A stretch of DNA of 64,000 bases from Actinomycetota bacterium. GTDB lineage: Bacteria > Actinomycetota > Nitriliruptoria > Nitriliruptorales > JAHWKO01. Both the position numbers and the translations under genes were made by a program. Location: the NCBI GenBank assembly GCA_019347675.1, contig JAHWKW010000013.1, positions 1 through 64,000 of the forward strand, read 5' to 3'. Positions 43,736 through 52,481 of the stretch are shown here, piece after piece (within the stretch, counting starts at the first letter, position 1; each line of letters begins with the position of its first letter). The notes under the pieces were generated by a model that was not told where the DNA came from, did not search any database, and was given only the letters and a program-made list of their open reading frames with translations.

Positions 43736-44700
43736 CCGCCGCCGACGACGCCGCGCGGATGCTGACGTTGGTGCCGTGGTTCCTGGAACGTCCGGCTGCC
43801 ACGATCGACGAGGCCGCCCAGGCTTTCGGCGTGGACCGGCGGACCATCCTCGCCGACCTCGACACGATCGGGTACTGCGGCCTGCCCGGCCTCGGTGGGG
43901 GAGACCTGTTCGATATCGACGTCGTCGGCGACCGGGTGGTGGTGCGTGTCGCGTGGGTCGAGGAACCGCTGCGGCTCACCGCCCGCGAAGCGCTCCGCCT
44001 GGTGCTGGCGGGAGAGGCGGTCGCAGCCGCTCTCGGCGAGGACCTGCCGGCGCTCCGCTCCGCGCTGGACGAGGTGCGTGCCGCTGCCGGGATCCCGGAA
44101 GGCGTCCGGGTCCAGCTCGCCGAGGACGGCACCCACTGGCTCCCGCCGCTTCGGACGGCGATCGCCGACCACCGACGCGTGCGGCTGCGCTACCGCAGCC
44201 GGGGCGGAACCGCCCCGAGTCCCCGCCAGGTCGACCCCTGGGCCCTGCAGGTCTCCGACGGCTCCTGGTACGCTCACGGGCTGGACCACCGCTCCGGCGA
44301 GCGACGCAGCTTCCGCCTCGACCGCATCGCCGGCCTCGACGTGCTGGACACCCCGGCGACGCCCCGCCCTGCCGACCTCGACCCTGCCCCGCCACGGTAC
44401 GAACCGGGACCTGGCGACATCGCGGTTGAGCTGGTTCTCGCCCCTGACGTGCGCTGGGTGGCCGACAACGTGCGTCCCGACATCGTCGAGGAACTCGCAG
44501 ACGGCGGCCGGCGGGTCCTGTTGCACACCGACGCGCTGCGGTGGATGCAGCGGATCGTGCTCAGCGCAGGACCGGGCGTGACGGTGCTGCGGCCCCGTGA
44601 ACTCCGCGACGCCGTGCGCCGAGCCGCTTCCGCCGCGCTCGAGCGCTACACGCATCCGGACGAGGCCTCAAGCCGCCCCCGCCGAAAGCCGACCACCTGA
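43732..44700 (+). CDS. pafC: WYL-domain transcriptional regulator PafC
   Basis: The second PafBC half; the two proteins act together. The 322-residue protein starts with a helix-turn-helix (ARMLTLVPWFLERPAATIDEAAQAFGVDRRTILADLD). Its WYL motif is GSWYAHGLDHRSGERRSFRLDR, with Ala for Leu. The remaining WYL/WCX architecture is intact. The GTG start overlaps the pafB stop, so the two are co-translated. Confidence 0.93.
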   Translation: MTAADDAARMLTLVPWFLERPAATIDEAAQAFGVDRRTILADLDTIGYCGLPGLGGGDLFDIDVVGDRVVVRVAWVEEPLRLTAREALRLVLAGEAVAAALGEDLPALRSALDEVRAAAGIPEGVRVQLAEDGTHWLPPLRTAIADHRRVRLRYRSRGGTAPSPRQVDPWALQVSDGSWYAHGLDHRSGERRSFRLDRIAGLDVLDTPATPRPADLDPAPPRYEPGPGDIAVELVLAPDVRWVADNVRPDIVEELADGGRRVLLHTDALRWMQRIVLSAGPGVTVLRPRELRDAVRRAASAALERYTHPDEASSRPRRKPTT

Positions 44701-44728
44701 CCAACGCCAACACGGAAGGGGAGCGGCG

Positions 44729-45094
44729 ATGACCACGATCCGGGCGACGTGCCCCGAATGCGGTGAGGTCGGCCTCACTCCAGACGACATCCGTCTGACG
44801 GTCGTGCGCGGCGCCGACTCCCCGGTCGGCCCCGATAGCCACTACACCTTCACCTGCCCGATCTGCCGGTCCGTGGTCAACAAGCCCGCCGACGAGCGCG
44901 TCACGCGCCTGCTCACCACCGGTGGCGTCACCGTCAACGTGATCCAGGCAGCCCCGGTGCTGCCCCCCCACCCCGAGGATCCGCCCGGCGGCGCGCCGTT
45001 CGGCCACGACGACGTGTTGGATCTGCACCTGCTGCTGCTCCTCGACGACTGGTTCGAGCACCTCCTGAGCGCCACCACGACCGGCAGGGCCTAG
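44729..45094 (+). CDS. Small zinc-ribbon protein, unknown function
   Basis: A 121-residue protein with an N-terminal zinc ribbon: CPECGEVGL and, after a 30-residue loop, CPICRSVVNKPAD. A Pro-rich stretch follows, then a helix HDDVLDLHLLLLLDDWFEHLL. GAAGGGGAG lies just before the ATG. No named family was recognised. It is 28 bases after pafC and is probably in the same transcript. Confidence 0.65.
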   Translation: MTTIRATCPECGEVGLTPDDIRLTVVRGADSPVGPDSHYTFTCPICRSVVNKPADERVTRLLTTGGVTVNVIQAAPVLPPHPEDPPGGAPFGHDDVLDLHLLLLLDDWFEHLLSATTTGRA

Positions 45095-45122
45095 ACTCGA
45101 AGGTCCTACCGATGGGCTCACC

Positions 45123-45392
45123 GTGCTGGTCGTTGCCGCCGCGATCGTCGTCGTGGCGCTGGCCGTCCTCGCCGCCGCCACGTTGCTGCTGGTCCGACGC
45201 GTCAAGGGTCTCGCGGCCACGCTGAGGGCGCAGCGATCAGCGCTTGAGCCGGGGATGGTCCTGATCGGCCATGAGGCACGGGCCGCACAGTCGGCGCTGA
45301 CACAGCCGCGCGCCGGGCCAACGCCGGCCGACGGACACGTCGCATCGACCAGCCGCCCCCGACCGGACCCGCGTACTCCAGGTCTTCGCTGA
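45123..45392 (+). CDS. Short membrane protein upstream of tatA
   Basis: An 89-residue protein with one N-terminal membrane helix ([23 protein letters not shown]), a basic amphipathic segment ([21 protein letters not shown]) and a disordered Pro/Arg tail. The frame is read from a GTG with no strong ribosome site; TAGACT at 45092-45097 may be its promoter. No family was recognised. The stop codon lies inside the first copy of a 17-base repeat. Confidence 0.5.
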   Translation: MLVVAAAIVVVALAVLAAATLLLVRRVKGLAATLRAQRSALEPGMVLIGHEARAAQSALTQPRAGPTPADGHVASTSRPRPDPRTPGLR

Positions 45393-45419
45393 CCCGAGAC
45401 ACGTCTTCGCTGACCCGAG
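45382..45419 (+). repeat. Two 17-base direct repeats upstream of tatA (period 21)
   Basis: GTCTTCGCTGACCCGAG occurs at 45382-45398 and 45403-45419. A TACACT -10-like hexamer follows at 45425-45430, 50 bases before tatA. The period of 21 puts both copies on one DNA face, so they could be paired operator sites. Confidence 0.6.
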
Positions 45420-45477
45420 GACGTACACTCGTTGCGGGCACCGCCGCCCGCACCCGCGTCCACGTCAGGATCAGCCC

Positions 45478-45660
45478 ATGAACCCCGGTGCGCCAGAGCT
45501 CATCATCGTCCTCGTGATCATCTTGCTCCTGTTCGGCGCGAAGAGGCTCCCAGATCTGGCCGGCTCCGTTGGCAAGAGCATCAAGGAGTTCCGCAAGGCC
45601 TCCAACGAGCCTGATGTCGAGGACTCGGACGCCACGGAGCGCGACGCGCCCACCGCGTGA
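45478..45660 (+). CDS. tatA: Sec-independent translocase subunit TatA
   Basis: Pore-forming component of the twin-arginine export system. The 60-residue protein has one short helix ([29 protein letters not shown] in outline) with the FG hinge at FGAKRLPDL, then an amphipathic helix and an acidic tail. The stop overlaps the tatC start by four bases. No tatB is present nearby, as in many Actinobacteria where it is elsewhere or replaced. Confidence 0.94.
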   Translation: MNPGAPELIIVLVIILLLFGAKRLPDLAGSVGKSIKEFRKASNEPDVEDSDATERDAPTA

Positions 45661-46466
45661 CCACCGCCGACTCCGCCGCGACGAACGAGGTTCGCCCGGC
45701 CGAGCTGACGCTCGGCGAGCACCTGGCCGAGCTGCGGACGCGGCTGCTACGCGTGGTGATCGCTGTGGCTGCCGGGGCGGTGGTCGGCTGGTTCGTGTAC
45801 GAGCCCGTCCTGGCGTTCGTCAAGCAGCCCTACTGCAACCTGCCCAGCGCCTACCGCGACGCCCAAGGCGACTGCTCGCTGGTCTTCCTCCGCGTCCTGG
45901 AACCGTTCGGGGTCCGGGCCAAGATCGCGCTGATCGTCGGGCTGTTCCTCACCGCTCCGGTGCTGTTCCACCAGGTGTGGCGCTTCGTGGTTCCGGGTCT
46001 GACCGAACGGGAACGGCGGTACACCCTCCCGTTCGTGGTGTTGAGCCAGCTGATGTTCACGCTCGGGGCCGCCTTCGCGTACGTGGTCATCCCGCGCGGT
46101 CTGGGCTTCCTGATCGGGCTGGGTGGGGAGCAGGTCACCACCCTGCTGTCTGTCGCCGAGTACGTGTCGTTCATCCTGACCACGGCGGTGGCGTTCGGCC
46201 TCGTGTTCGAGGTCCCGCTGGTCCTGGTCTTCCTGGCCGCGGTCGGGATCGTGTCGAGCACACAACTGCGTCGTTTCCGCCCGTACGCCCTGGTGTTGAA
46301 CGCCGTCGTCGCCGCGCTGGTCACACCGACGGCCGACGCGGTCACGATGCTGTTCATGGTGGCGCCCATGGCAGCGTTGTACGAGGGCTCTATCCTGGCC
46401 GCCTGGCTGATCGAACGCAGCCGGCGACGGCGTGCGACGGCTGTGGCGGAGGGGACGACCAGATGA
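45657..46466 (+). CDS. tatC: Sec-independent translocase subunit TatC
   Basis: The receptor for twin-arginine signal peptides. The 269-residue protein has six membrane helices and the signatures [16 protein letters not shown] near the N terminus and [26 protein letters not shown]. The GTG start overlaps tatA (GTGA) and its stop overlaps the next gene (ATGA). Confidence 0.95.
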   Translation: MTTADSAATNEVRPAELTLGEHLAELRTRLLRVVIAVAAGAVVGWFVYEPVLAFVKQPYCNLPSAYRDAQGDCSLVFLRVLEPFGVRAKIALIVGLFLTAPVLFHQVWRFVVPGLTERERRYTLPFVVLSQLMFTLGAAFAYVVIPRGLGFLIGLGGEQVTTLLSVAEYVSFILTTAVAFGLVFEVPLVLVFLAAVGIVSSTQLRRFRPYALVLNAVVAALVTPTADAVTMLFMVAPMAALYEGSILAAWLIERSRRRRATAVAEGTTR

Positions 46467-47185
46467 GCACCGGCACCCGCGGGCCTCGGACCGGGAGGAT
46501 CCCGCCACACATCCAGGATCGCCTGGCGGCCAAGCGCGCCCGCGCCGAACGCCGCGAGCTGCTCGGACCGTGGTACCGCCGGGCCCCGTTCGTTGGTGTC
46601 GTGGCTGCACTCGTTGGTCTGGCTGCCGGGATCGCGGTCGGTCGGGTCACCGCGCCCGACCCGCTCGCCGCCGCCGCGGAGGAGCTCGGATCGCTGGCGT
46701 TGGCGGTCGACCAGTCAGCGATGATCTGGGACTCGGGGTTGCCGACCGGCGAACCGTCCGTCCAGAGCGGTCTCACGACGCTCCGCGATGGCGACCCGTC
46801 GGTCGTCACCGAGCACCTGGACACGTGGTTGCGTGCCTACGGGCAGGTGATCGCGGCGCTGGAGGCCGCCGAGGTGTCACCCGCCGCGGACGGCACCCGC
46901 CAGCTGTTCGTCGCCGCCGCGGAGCTGTCGCGAGACGCGACCGAGACGGTCGGGGCGGCAGCCGCGGTCGAGGCGGGCGCCCGTGAAGTCCTCCTGATCG
47001 AGGCCGAACGCATCCGTGCGCGGGCGGTGACCTACGCCGACGCTGGCGAGCGCGTGCTGCAACGCCTGCAGGGCGAAGACGTCGGGTCCGAGCCGTCGCC
47101 GGCCACGGCCCCCGAGTTGCCCCGCCCCGCGGCGGTCACCGAGGAGGACGGCGCCGAACCGGAGCCGACCACCGCCAGCTCGTGA
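46463..47185 (+). CDS. Single-pass membrane protein between tatC and helY
   Basis: A 240-residue protein with a basic N terminus (IPPHIQDRLAAKRARAERREL), one membrane helix (FVGVVAALVGLAAGIAVGRV) and an extracytoplasmic Ala-rich helical region, then an acidic Pro-rich tail. No family was recognised. It overlaps tatC upstream and helY downstream by four bases each, so it is tightly co-expressed with both. Confidence 0.65.
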   Translation: MSTGTRGPRTGRIPPHIQDRLAAKRARAERRELLGPWYRRAPFVGVVAALVGLAAGIAVGRVTAPDPLAAAAEELGSLALAVDQSAMIWDSGLPTGEPSVQSGLTTLRDGDPSVVTEHLDTWLRAYGQVIAALEAAEVSPAADGTRQLFVAAAELSRDATETVGAAAAVEAGAREVLLIEAERIRARAVTYADAGERVLQRLQGEDVGSEPSPATAPELPRPAAVTEEDGAEPEPTTASS

Positions 47186-49869
47186 GCACCGCCGATCGCG
47201 CCAGCATGCCGCAGCGTTTCGCCGAGGGGTACGGCTTCCCGCTCGATCCCTTCCAGCAGCGTGCCGTCGACGCGCTCCTGGCGGGGCGCTCCGCCCTGGT
47301 CGCCGCCCCGACCGGGGCCGGGAAGACGGTCGTCGGCGAGTTCGCCTGCTTCCACGCGTTGGCCGCCGGCGGGCGATGCTTCTACACCACCCCGATCAAG
47401 GCGCTGTCCAACCAGAAGTACCGGGACCTCGCCGGCCGCCACGGCGAGGACCAGGTGGGGCTGCTGACCGGGGACCGTTCCGTCAACGGCGACGCACCGG
47501 TGGTCGTGATGACCACGGAGGTGCTGCGCAACATGATCTACGAGGATTCCGTGTCGCTGCGCACGCTGCGCTACGTCGTCCTCGACGAGGTCCACTACCT
47601 GGCCGACCGTGCGCGCGGGGCGGTGTGGGAGGAGGTCATCACCCAGGTCCCCGCCACCGTGCAGCTGGCGGCGCTGTCGGCCACCGTCAGCAACGCAGAG
47701 GAGTTCGGTGAGTGGCTGTCCGAGGTCCGCGAGGGCGACTGCGAGGTCGTGATCGAGGAGCGTCGTCCCGTCCCGCTGCGCCACCACTACTACGTCAACG
47801 ACCGCATCCACCCGACGTTCGTCTCGACCAGGAAGGGAAAGCAGGGCAAGGAGGCCCGGGAACGTGCCGCCCAGGCGCTGGCCGGGGTCCCCAACCCCAA
47901 GCTGTTGATGCTCGAACGGCAGGCACGCCAAAGCCGCGGACGCCGCATGGGTCCGCCGGTCCGGCTGCGTTGGCCGAGCCGCGCCACCGTGGTCACGGAG
48001 CTGGCCGATCGTGGGTGGCTCCCCGCCATCGTGTTCGTGTTCAGCCGGACGGGGTGCGAGAAGGCGGTCGACGAGCTGCTGCGCAGCGGCATCTCGCTGA
48101 CCACCCCGCACGCACGTCGACGGATCGCGGACATCGTCGAGGAAGCGGTCGCGGGGATCCCCGACGAGGACCTGCAGGTCCTGGGCTACCCGACCTGGCT
48201 CGACGCTCTGATGCACGGCGTCGCGGCGCACCACGCTGGCCTGGTGCCCGCCTTCAAGGAAGCGGTGGAGACCGCCTTCCAGCAGGGCCTGCTCGACGTC
48301 GTCGTCGCCACCGAGACCCTCGCCCTGGGCATCAACATGCCGGCCAAGAGCGTCGTGATCGAGCGACTGGAGAAGTGGAACGGCGAGCGCCACGTGCTGC
48401 TGACCCCCGGCGAGTACACCCAGCTGACCGGCCGCGCCGGGCGCCGCGGCATCGACCCGGTCGGCCACGCGATCGTGCTGCATCAGCGCGACATCGATTT
48501 CCGCACCGTCGCCGGCCTGGTGGGGACCCGGGCCTACCCGCTGACGTCATCGTTCGCCCCGTCGTACAACATGGCGGTCAACCTCCTGCGCCGCCACGAT
48601 CTCAAACGTGCCGAGCGGCTGCTGACCGCATCGTTCGCGCAGTTCCAGACGGACCATTCGCTGGCCGGGACCGCCCGACGGGTCGCCGAACTCGAGGACG
48701 GCATGGCCGGGTACCGCCAGCACCTGCACTGCTCCCAGGGCGACTGGGCGACGTACTGGTCCCTGCGGCAGGAGCTGACCGAGCGTGACAAGCGCGAGGC
48801 ACGGCGCCGGCGAGCCGCCCGACGCGAAGCGGTCGAGGCCCGGATCGCCCGGCTCAACCCCGGCGACGTGGTGCACTGGCCGGCCGCGCCCGGCAGGGGG
48901 CTGGCCGCGGTCGTGGGCGCCTCCATCACCGGACGGGGCACGGTCCTGGCACGCGTGGTCACCGAGGACCGCCAACTGGTGCGCCTGGGCCCACGAGACG
49001 TCGACGCCCCGCCGGAGCGCGTCGCCGCCATCGAACTGCCAGCCGCCGGCAACCCCCGCCAGCCGGCCTTCCGCGCCAAGGTCGCGGCACTCCTCGACGA
49101 GCTGGCCCCACCGACCTCCTCCGCCGCCCCCAGCGACGATGGCGGCGCGATCGGCGACGACGTCCGCCGCCTCGGCCGTCGGCTGCGTGACGACCCCGTC
49201 CACCACTGTCCTGACCGGGCCGAGCACGAGCGCTGGCAGCTGCGCTACGACGAACTCGCCGACGAACACCACCGCCTGCACCGCCGTCTGGAACGTGAGT
49301 CGGGGTCGCTGGTCCGCCAGCTGCACCGGATCCTGCGGGTCCTGACCGATCTCGGCTACGTCGACGAGACACCGGCGCCGACCCCGGAGGGGATGCGGTT
49401 GGCGGGGATCTACGCCGACGCGGACCTGGTGGTCGCCGAGTGCCTGCGCCAGCGGATCTTCGACGGACTCGCCCCCGCTGAGATCGCGGGGATGTGCGCA
49501 CTGTTCGTGTACGAGTCGCGGACCGACGAACCGACCGTCGTCCGACGCTGGCCCAGCGCCGCGCTCGCCACCGCCGTGGATGCGGCCCAGGCTGTGTTCG
49601 CGCGCATCGCCGAACGGGAGGTGGACGCCGGCCTGCAACCGACCCGCGACCTGGACCCCGGGTTCGTGGGTGCGGCCTACCGGTGGGCCACGCTGGCGGA
49701 TCTGGATACGGCGATCGGCCAGCTGCAGCTGACCGGCGGGGACTTCGTGCGCAACGTCAAGCAGGTCGCCGACCTGGCCGGCCAGGTCCGCGACGTGAGT
49801 TCGGGGGACCTGCGTGGCGCCGCGTCAGGAGCCGTCGACGTGCTGCGCCGCGGCGTGGTGGAGGCGTAG
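47182..49869 (+). CDS. helY: DEAD/DEAH-box RNA helicase HelY
   Basis: An 895-residue Ski2/Mtr4-like helicase, the conserved actinobacterial neighbour of tatC. Motif I is APTGAGKT (about 43-50), motif II LDEVHYL (about 134), motif III LSATVSN, and motif VI TGRAGRRGID (about 412). A large C-terminal part has DSHCT-like features (FDGLAPAEIAGMCALFVYESR). It probably acts in RNA processing or decay. The GTG start overlaps the preceding gene (GTGA). Confidence 0.93.
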   Translation: MSTADRASMPQRFAEGYGFPLDPFQQRAVDALLAGRSALVAAPTGAGKTVVGEFACFHALAAGGRCFYTTPIKALSNQKYRDLAGRHGEDQVGLLTGDRSVNGDAPVVVMTTEVLRNMIYEDSVSLRTLRYVVLDEVHYLADRARGAVWEEVITQVPATVQLAALSATVSNAEEFGEWLSEVREGDCEVVIEERRPVPLRHHYYVNDRIHPTFVSTRKGKQGKEARERAAQALAGVPNPKLLMLERQARQSRGRRMGPPVRLRWPSRATVVTELADRGWLPAIVFVFSRTGCEKAVDELLRSGISLTTPHARRRIADIVEEAVAGIPDEDLQVLGYPTWLDALMHGVAAHHAGLVPAFKEAVETAFQQGLLDVVVATETLALGINMPAKSVVIERLEKWNGERHVLLTPGEYTQLTGRAGRRGIDPVGHAIVLHQRDIDFRTVAGLVGTRAYPLTSSFAPSYNMAVNLLRRHDLKRAERLLTASFAQFQTDHSLAGTARRVAELEDGMAGYRQHLHCSQGDWATYWSLRQELTERDKREARRRRAARREAVEARIARLNPGDVVHWPAAPGRGLAAVVGASITGRGTVLARVVTEDRQLVRLGPRDVDAPPERVAAIELPAAGNPRQPAFRAKVAALLDELAPPTSSAAPSDDGGAIGDDVRRLGRRLRDDPVHHCPDRAEHERWQLRYDELADEHHRLHRRLERESGSLVRQLHRILRVLTDLGYVDETPAPTPEGMRLAGIYADADLVVAECLRQRIFDGLAPAEIAGMCALFVYESRTDEPTVVRRWPSAALATAVDAAQAVFARIAEREVDAGLQPTRDLDPGFVGAAYRWATLADLDTAIGQLQLTGGDFVRNVKQVADLAGQVRDVSSGDLRGAASGAVDVLRRGVVEA

Positions 49870-49974
49870 GGCCGGTTGTCGCGAGCGGTCGCACGGGGCG
49901 TCGCGCAGCCCCGGTGGCCATCTGCACCCCAGCCCACGGCGTTGGCCGGACGAAGCATCTGCCGACGGTGGGGC

Positions 49975-49980
49975 TACGCT
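49975..49980 (+). promoter_or_regulatory. -10 element (TACGCT), probably leaderless
   Basis: TACGCT ends nine bases before the ATG at 49990, which has no ribosome site. Confidence 0.3.
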
Positions 49981-49989
49981 CGGCCGCCG

Positions 49990-51429
49990 ATGGAAGCTGC
50001 GCTCGTCGACGCGTTGGCGGCGGTGCTCCCCGCCGAACGGGTCAGCACCGACCGCCACACCCTGTGGTTGCACGCCCAGGACTTCTGGCCCCGGCTGGTG
50101 ATGGCCCGCCGCCGCGGCGAGGACCTGCCGCTCCCGGCCGCGGTGGTCTCACCGGCGTCCCGCGACGAGGTCGTGGCCGTGCTGCGCTGGTGCCACCAGC
50201 AGGGGGTCGCGGTCGTCCCCTACGGGGCGGGCACCGGCGTCTGCGGTGGCGCGGCCGCGGTCGCGGGTGCGATCACGCTCGACCTCAAAAGGATGAACGC
50301 CGTGACCGACGTCGATGAGGTCTCGGGCACGGTCACCGTCCAGCCGGGGATCATCGGCCAGGCCCTGGAGGACCACCTCGCCGACCGCGGCTGGACGCTG
50401 GGCCACTACCCATCGTCGAACCACTGCTCCACGATCGGCGGGTTCCTCGCGGTCCGCAGCGCCGGTCAGGCATCGTCGTTCTACGGCAAGCTCGAGGACA
50501 TGGTCGTTGGTCTGGAGGTGGTCCTGGCCGACGGGACGGTCGTGCGGTCACGCCCCGTGCCGTCATCGGCGGCCGGGCCCGACCTCGCCCGGCTGTTTCT
50601 CGGCGGTGAGGGCACCACCGGGGTGATCACCGAGGCCACGCTGCGGATCTGGCCCCGCCCCGCCACGGCCCGCTACCGCGGTGTCCTCGTCAACGACGTC
50701 GTGGCCGGTCTCGACGCCGCGCGTGCCCTGCTGCGCACGGGCCTGCGACCGACCGTGTTCCGCCTCTACGACGAGACCGACACCGCCATGGTCTTCGGGG
50801 CTCAAGGGTTGGAGGTCCCGCCTGGTTGCCTGATCGTGGTGGGTGTGGAGGGCGACGCGGACGTCGTGGAGTTCACGTCGCGGCACTTCCTGCAGCTGCT
50901 GACGGCAAGGGGAGCCCGCGACCTGGGGCCGGACCCCGGCGAACACTGGCGCGCTCACCGCTACGACATCTCATACCGGTTCGCCGAGTACATGCGCCCC
51001 GGCGGTGCGTTCGGCGACGCGGTCATGCTCGACACGATGGAGGTCGCGGCGCTGTGGTCACGGCTCGCCGAGGCGTACGACCAGATCCGGGCCGCACTAT
51101 CCGTCCACGCCGACCTTGTCCTGGCCCACGTTAGCCACATCTACCCCGAGGGCGCATCGATCTACTTCACGTTCGGTGCCGCAGGCCAGGGCGACGAGGA
51201 GGCGGTCGCCGCCCGCTACGACGCCGCCTGGGACGCAGGACAGACGGCCGCTCTTCGCACCGGGGCGACGATCACCCACCATCATGGCGTGGGGCGGCTG
51301 CGGGTTCCGTGGTTGGCTGAAGAACTCGGTCCCGGCGGACTGGACGTCCTCCAGCGCGTCAAGCGTGCGCTGGATCCGATCGGGATCTTGAACCCGGGCA
51401 CGCTGGGGCTGACCGAGGAGCGGCGGTGA
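49990..51429 (+). CDS. FAD-linked oxidase (GlcD / alkyl-DHAP synthase-like)
   Basis: A 479-residue flavoenzyme with an N-terminal PCMH FAD-binding domain (about 47-220: VVPYGAGTGVCGG, TVQPGIIGQALEDHL, YPSSNHCSTIGGFLAVRSAGQ, LGGEGTTGVITEATL) and a C-terminal FAD-oxidase domain. The C terminus carries THHHGVGRLR and DPIGILNPG. Relatives are D-lactate/glycolate oxidases and alkyl-dihydroxyacetone-phosphate synthase; THHHGVG fits the latter especially. ATG 49990 is chosen, as the frame's earlier start has an unrelated extension. The next gene overlaps by four bases. Confidence 0.85.
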   Translation: MEAALVDALAAVLPAERVSTDRHTLWLHAQDFWPRLVMARRRGEDLPLPAAVVSPASRDEVVAVLRWCHQQGVAVVPYGAGTGVCGGAAAVAGAITLDLKRMNAVTDVDEVSGTVTVQPGIIGQALEDHLADRGWTLGHYPSSNHCSTIGGFLAVRSAGQASSFYGKLEDMVVGLEVVLADGTVVRSRPVPSSAAGPDLARLFLGGEGTTGVITEATLRIWPRPATARYRGVLVNDVVAGLDAARALLRTGLRPTVFRLYDETDTAMVFGAQGLEVPPGCLIVVGVEGDADVVEFTSRHFLQLLTARGARDLGPDPGEHWRAHRYDISYRFAEYMRPGGAFGDAVMLDTMEVAALWSRLAEAYDQIRAALSVHADLVLAHVSHIYPEGASIYFTFGAAGQGDEEAVAARYDAAWDAGQTAALRTGATITHHHGVGRLRVPWLAEELGPGGLDVLQRVKRALDPIGILNPGTLGLTEERR

Positions 51430-52481
51430 TCGAACCGCTCGATGCCGTCGCCGACGAAGCCATCCACGGCAGCTACTGCCCGAAGATGTGCAACTTCTCG
51501 TGCCCGGTGCTGACCGCGACCGGAGACGAGCGGGCCGCGCCGTGGGCGCTGCACACGGTCGTCGCCGGGCTCGCGACCGGGGATCGCACCGCCGACGCCG
51601 CCGCGTACAACGACCTGTACGGGTGCACCGGATGCCATGCCTGCCGGGCCGCGTGCCTGTACGACCTCGATGTCCCCGCCGAGGTGCGTGCCGCCCGCGC
51701 CGTGGCCATCGCCGCCGGAGCCGACCCGCCGGCCGTCGCAGCCGCGGCGCGACACGTCCGTGCGGGACGGTCACCGTACGGCGACGCCCCTGCCGCCCTC
51801 CCTGTCAGCCGGGCCGACGCGGACGTCGCGGTGATCGCCGGTTGCCGCGACGAACCGGCCACGCTGCAGGCCATCGACCAGCTCCTGGCCGCCGCGGGTG
51901 TGGCCGCCAGCTGGGTGCGTCCGTCGGGGTGCTGCGGCGCGACGCCGGCGGATCTCGGCGACGCCGCCACCGCCGGCGCGTGCGGCGAGCAGCTGGCCGC
52001 GCACCTCCGCGACGCGCCACCCACCGTGGTGGCCACCGATCCGCACTGCCTGCCGGCGCTCCGCGCCGTCGCGGGGGAGCGCACTGTGCGCGACGTGTCC
52101 TCGGAGCTGGCTGACCATGCCCACCGCCTACGGCTGCGTGGGCTGGGTGCGGTGACCTACCACGACCCCTGCGTCCTGGCCCGCGACGAAGGCGTCATCC
52201 AGGCGCCGCGCACGCTCCTGGCCGCTGCCGGGGCCGACGTGATCGAGCCGCCCGGTGCCGGCCGGGCCACCGCGTGCAGCGGCGCAGGTCTGGCCCTCGA
52301 GCTGGTCGCCCCGGATGCGGCTGGGGCGGTGGCCCGCCGCCGCACGGCCCAGCTCAGCGACGACCGCCCGGTGGTGACCGCCTGCGCCCGGGCGCGGCGC
52401 CTGTTGGCCGCAGCCGGGCTCGCCGTCCGTGACCTGTTCGTCGTCCTCGCCGACCACGTCGATGCGGAGCGGGGGCGGTGA
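51426..52481 (+). CDS. Fe-S / CCG-domain protein (heterodisulfide-reductase-like)
   Basis: A 351-residue electron-transfer subunit. N-terminal iron-sulfur motifs are YCPKMCNFSCPV and GCTGCHACRAACLYD. Two CCG-like cysteine segments follow, around SGCCGATPAD and, later, YHDPCVLARDEG with TACSGAGLAL. Such proteins partner FAD-linked oxidases (GlcF/GlpC type), which matches the upstream gene. The first FeS motif is unusual (CxxxCxxxC). It overlaps both neighbours by four bases. Confidence 0.82.
   Translation: MIEPLDAVADEAIHGSYCPKMCNFSCPVLTATGDERAAPWALHTVVAGLATGDRTADAAAYNDLYGCTGCHACRAACLYDLDVPAEVRAARAVAIAAGADPPAVAAAARHVRAGRSPYGDAPAALPVSRADADVAVIAGCRDEPATLQAIDQLLAAAGVAASWVRPSGCCGATPADLGDAATAGACGEQLAAHLRDAPPTVVATDPHCLPALRAVAGERTVRDVSSELADHAHRLRLRGLGAVTYHDPCVLARDEGVIQAPRTLLAAAGADVIEPPGAGRATACSGAGLALELVAPDAAGAVARRRTAQLSDDRPVVTACARARRLLAAAGLAVRDLFVVLADHVDAERGR

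Noticed and set aside
32201-45419. Short direct repeats considered as CRISPR arrays
   Set aside because: Each has only two copies and no regular spacers, and no cas gene is near. They are local duplications or operators.
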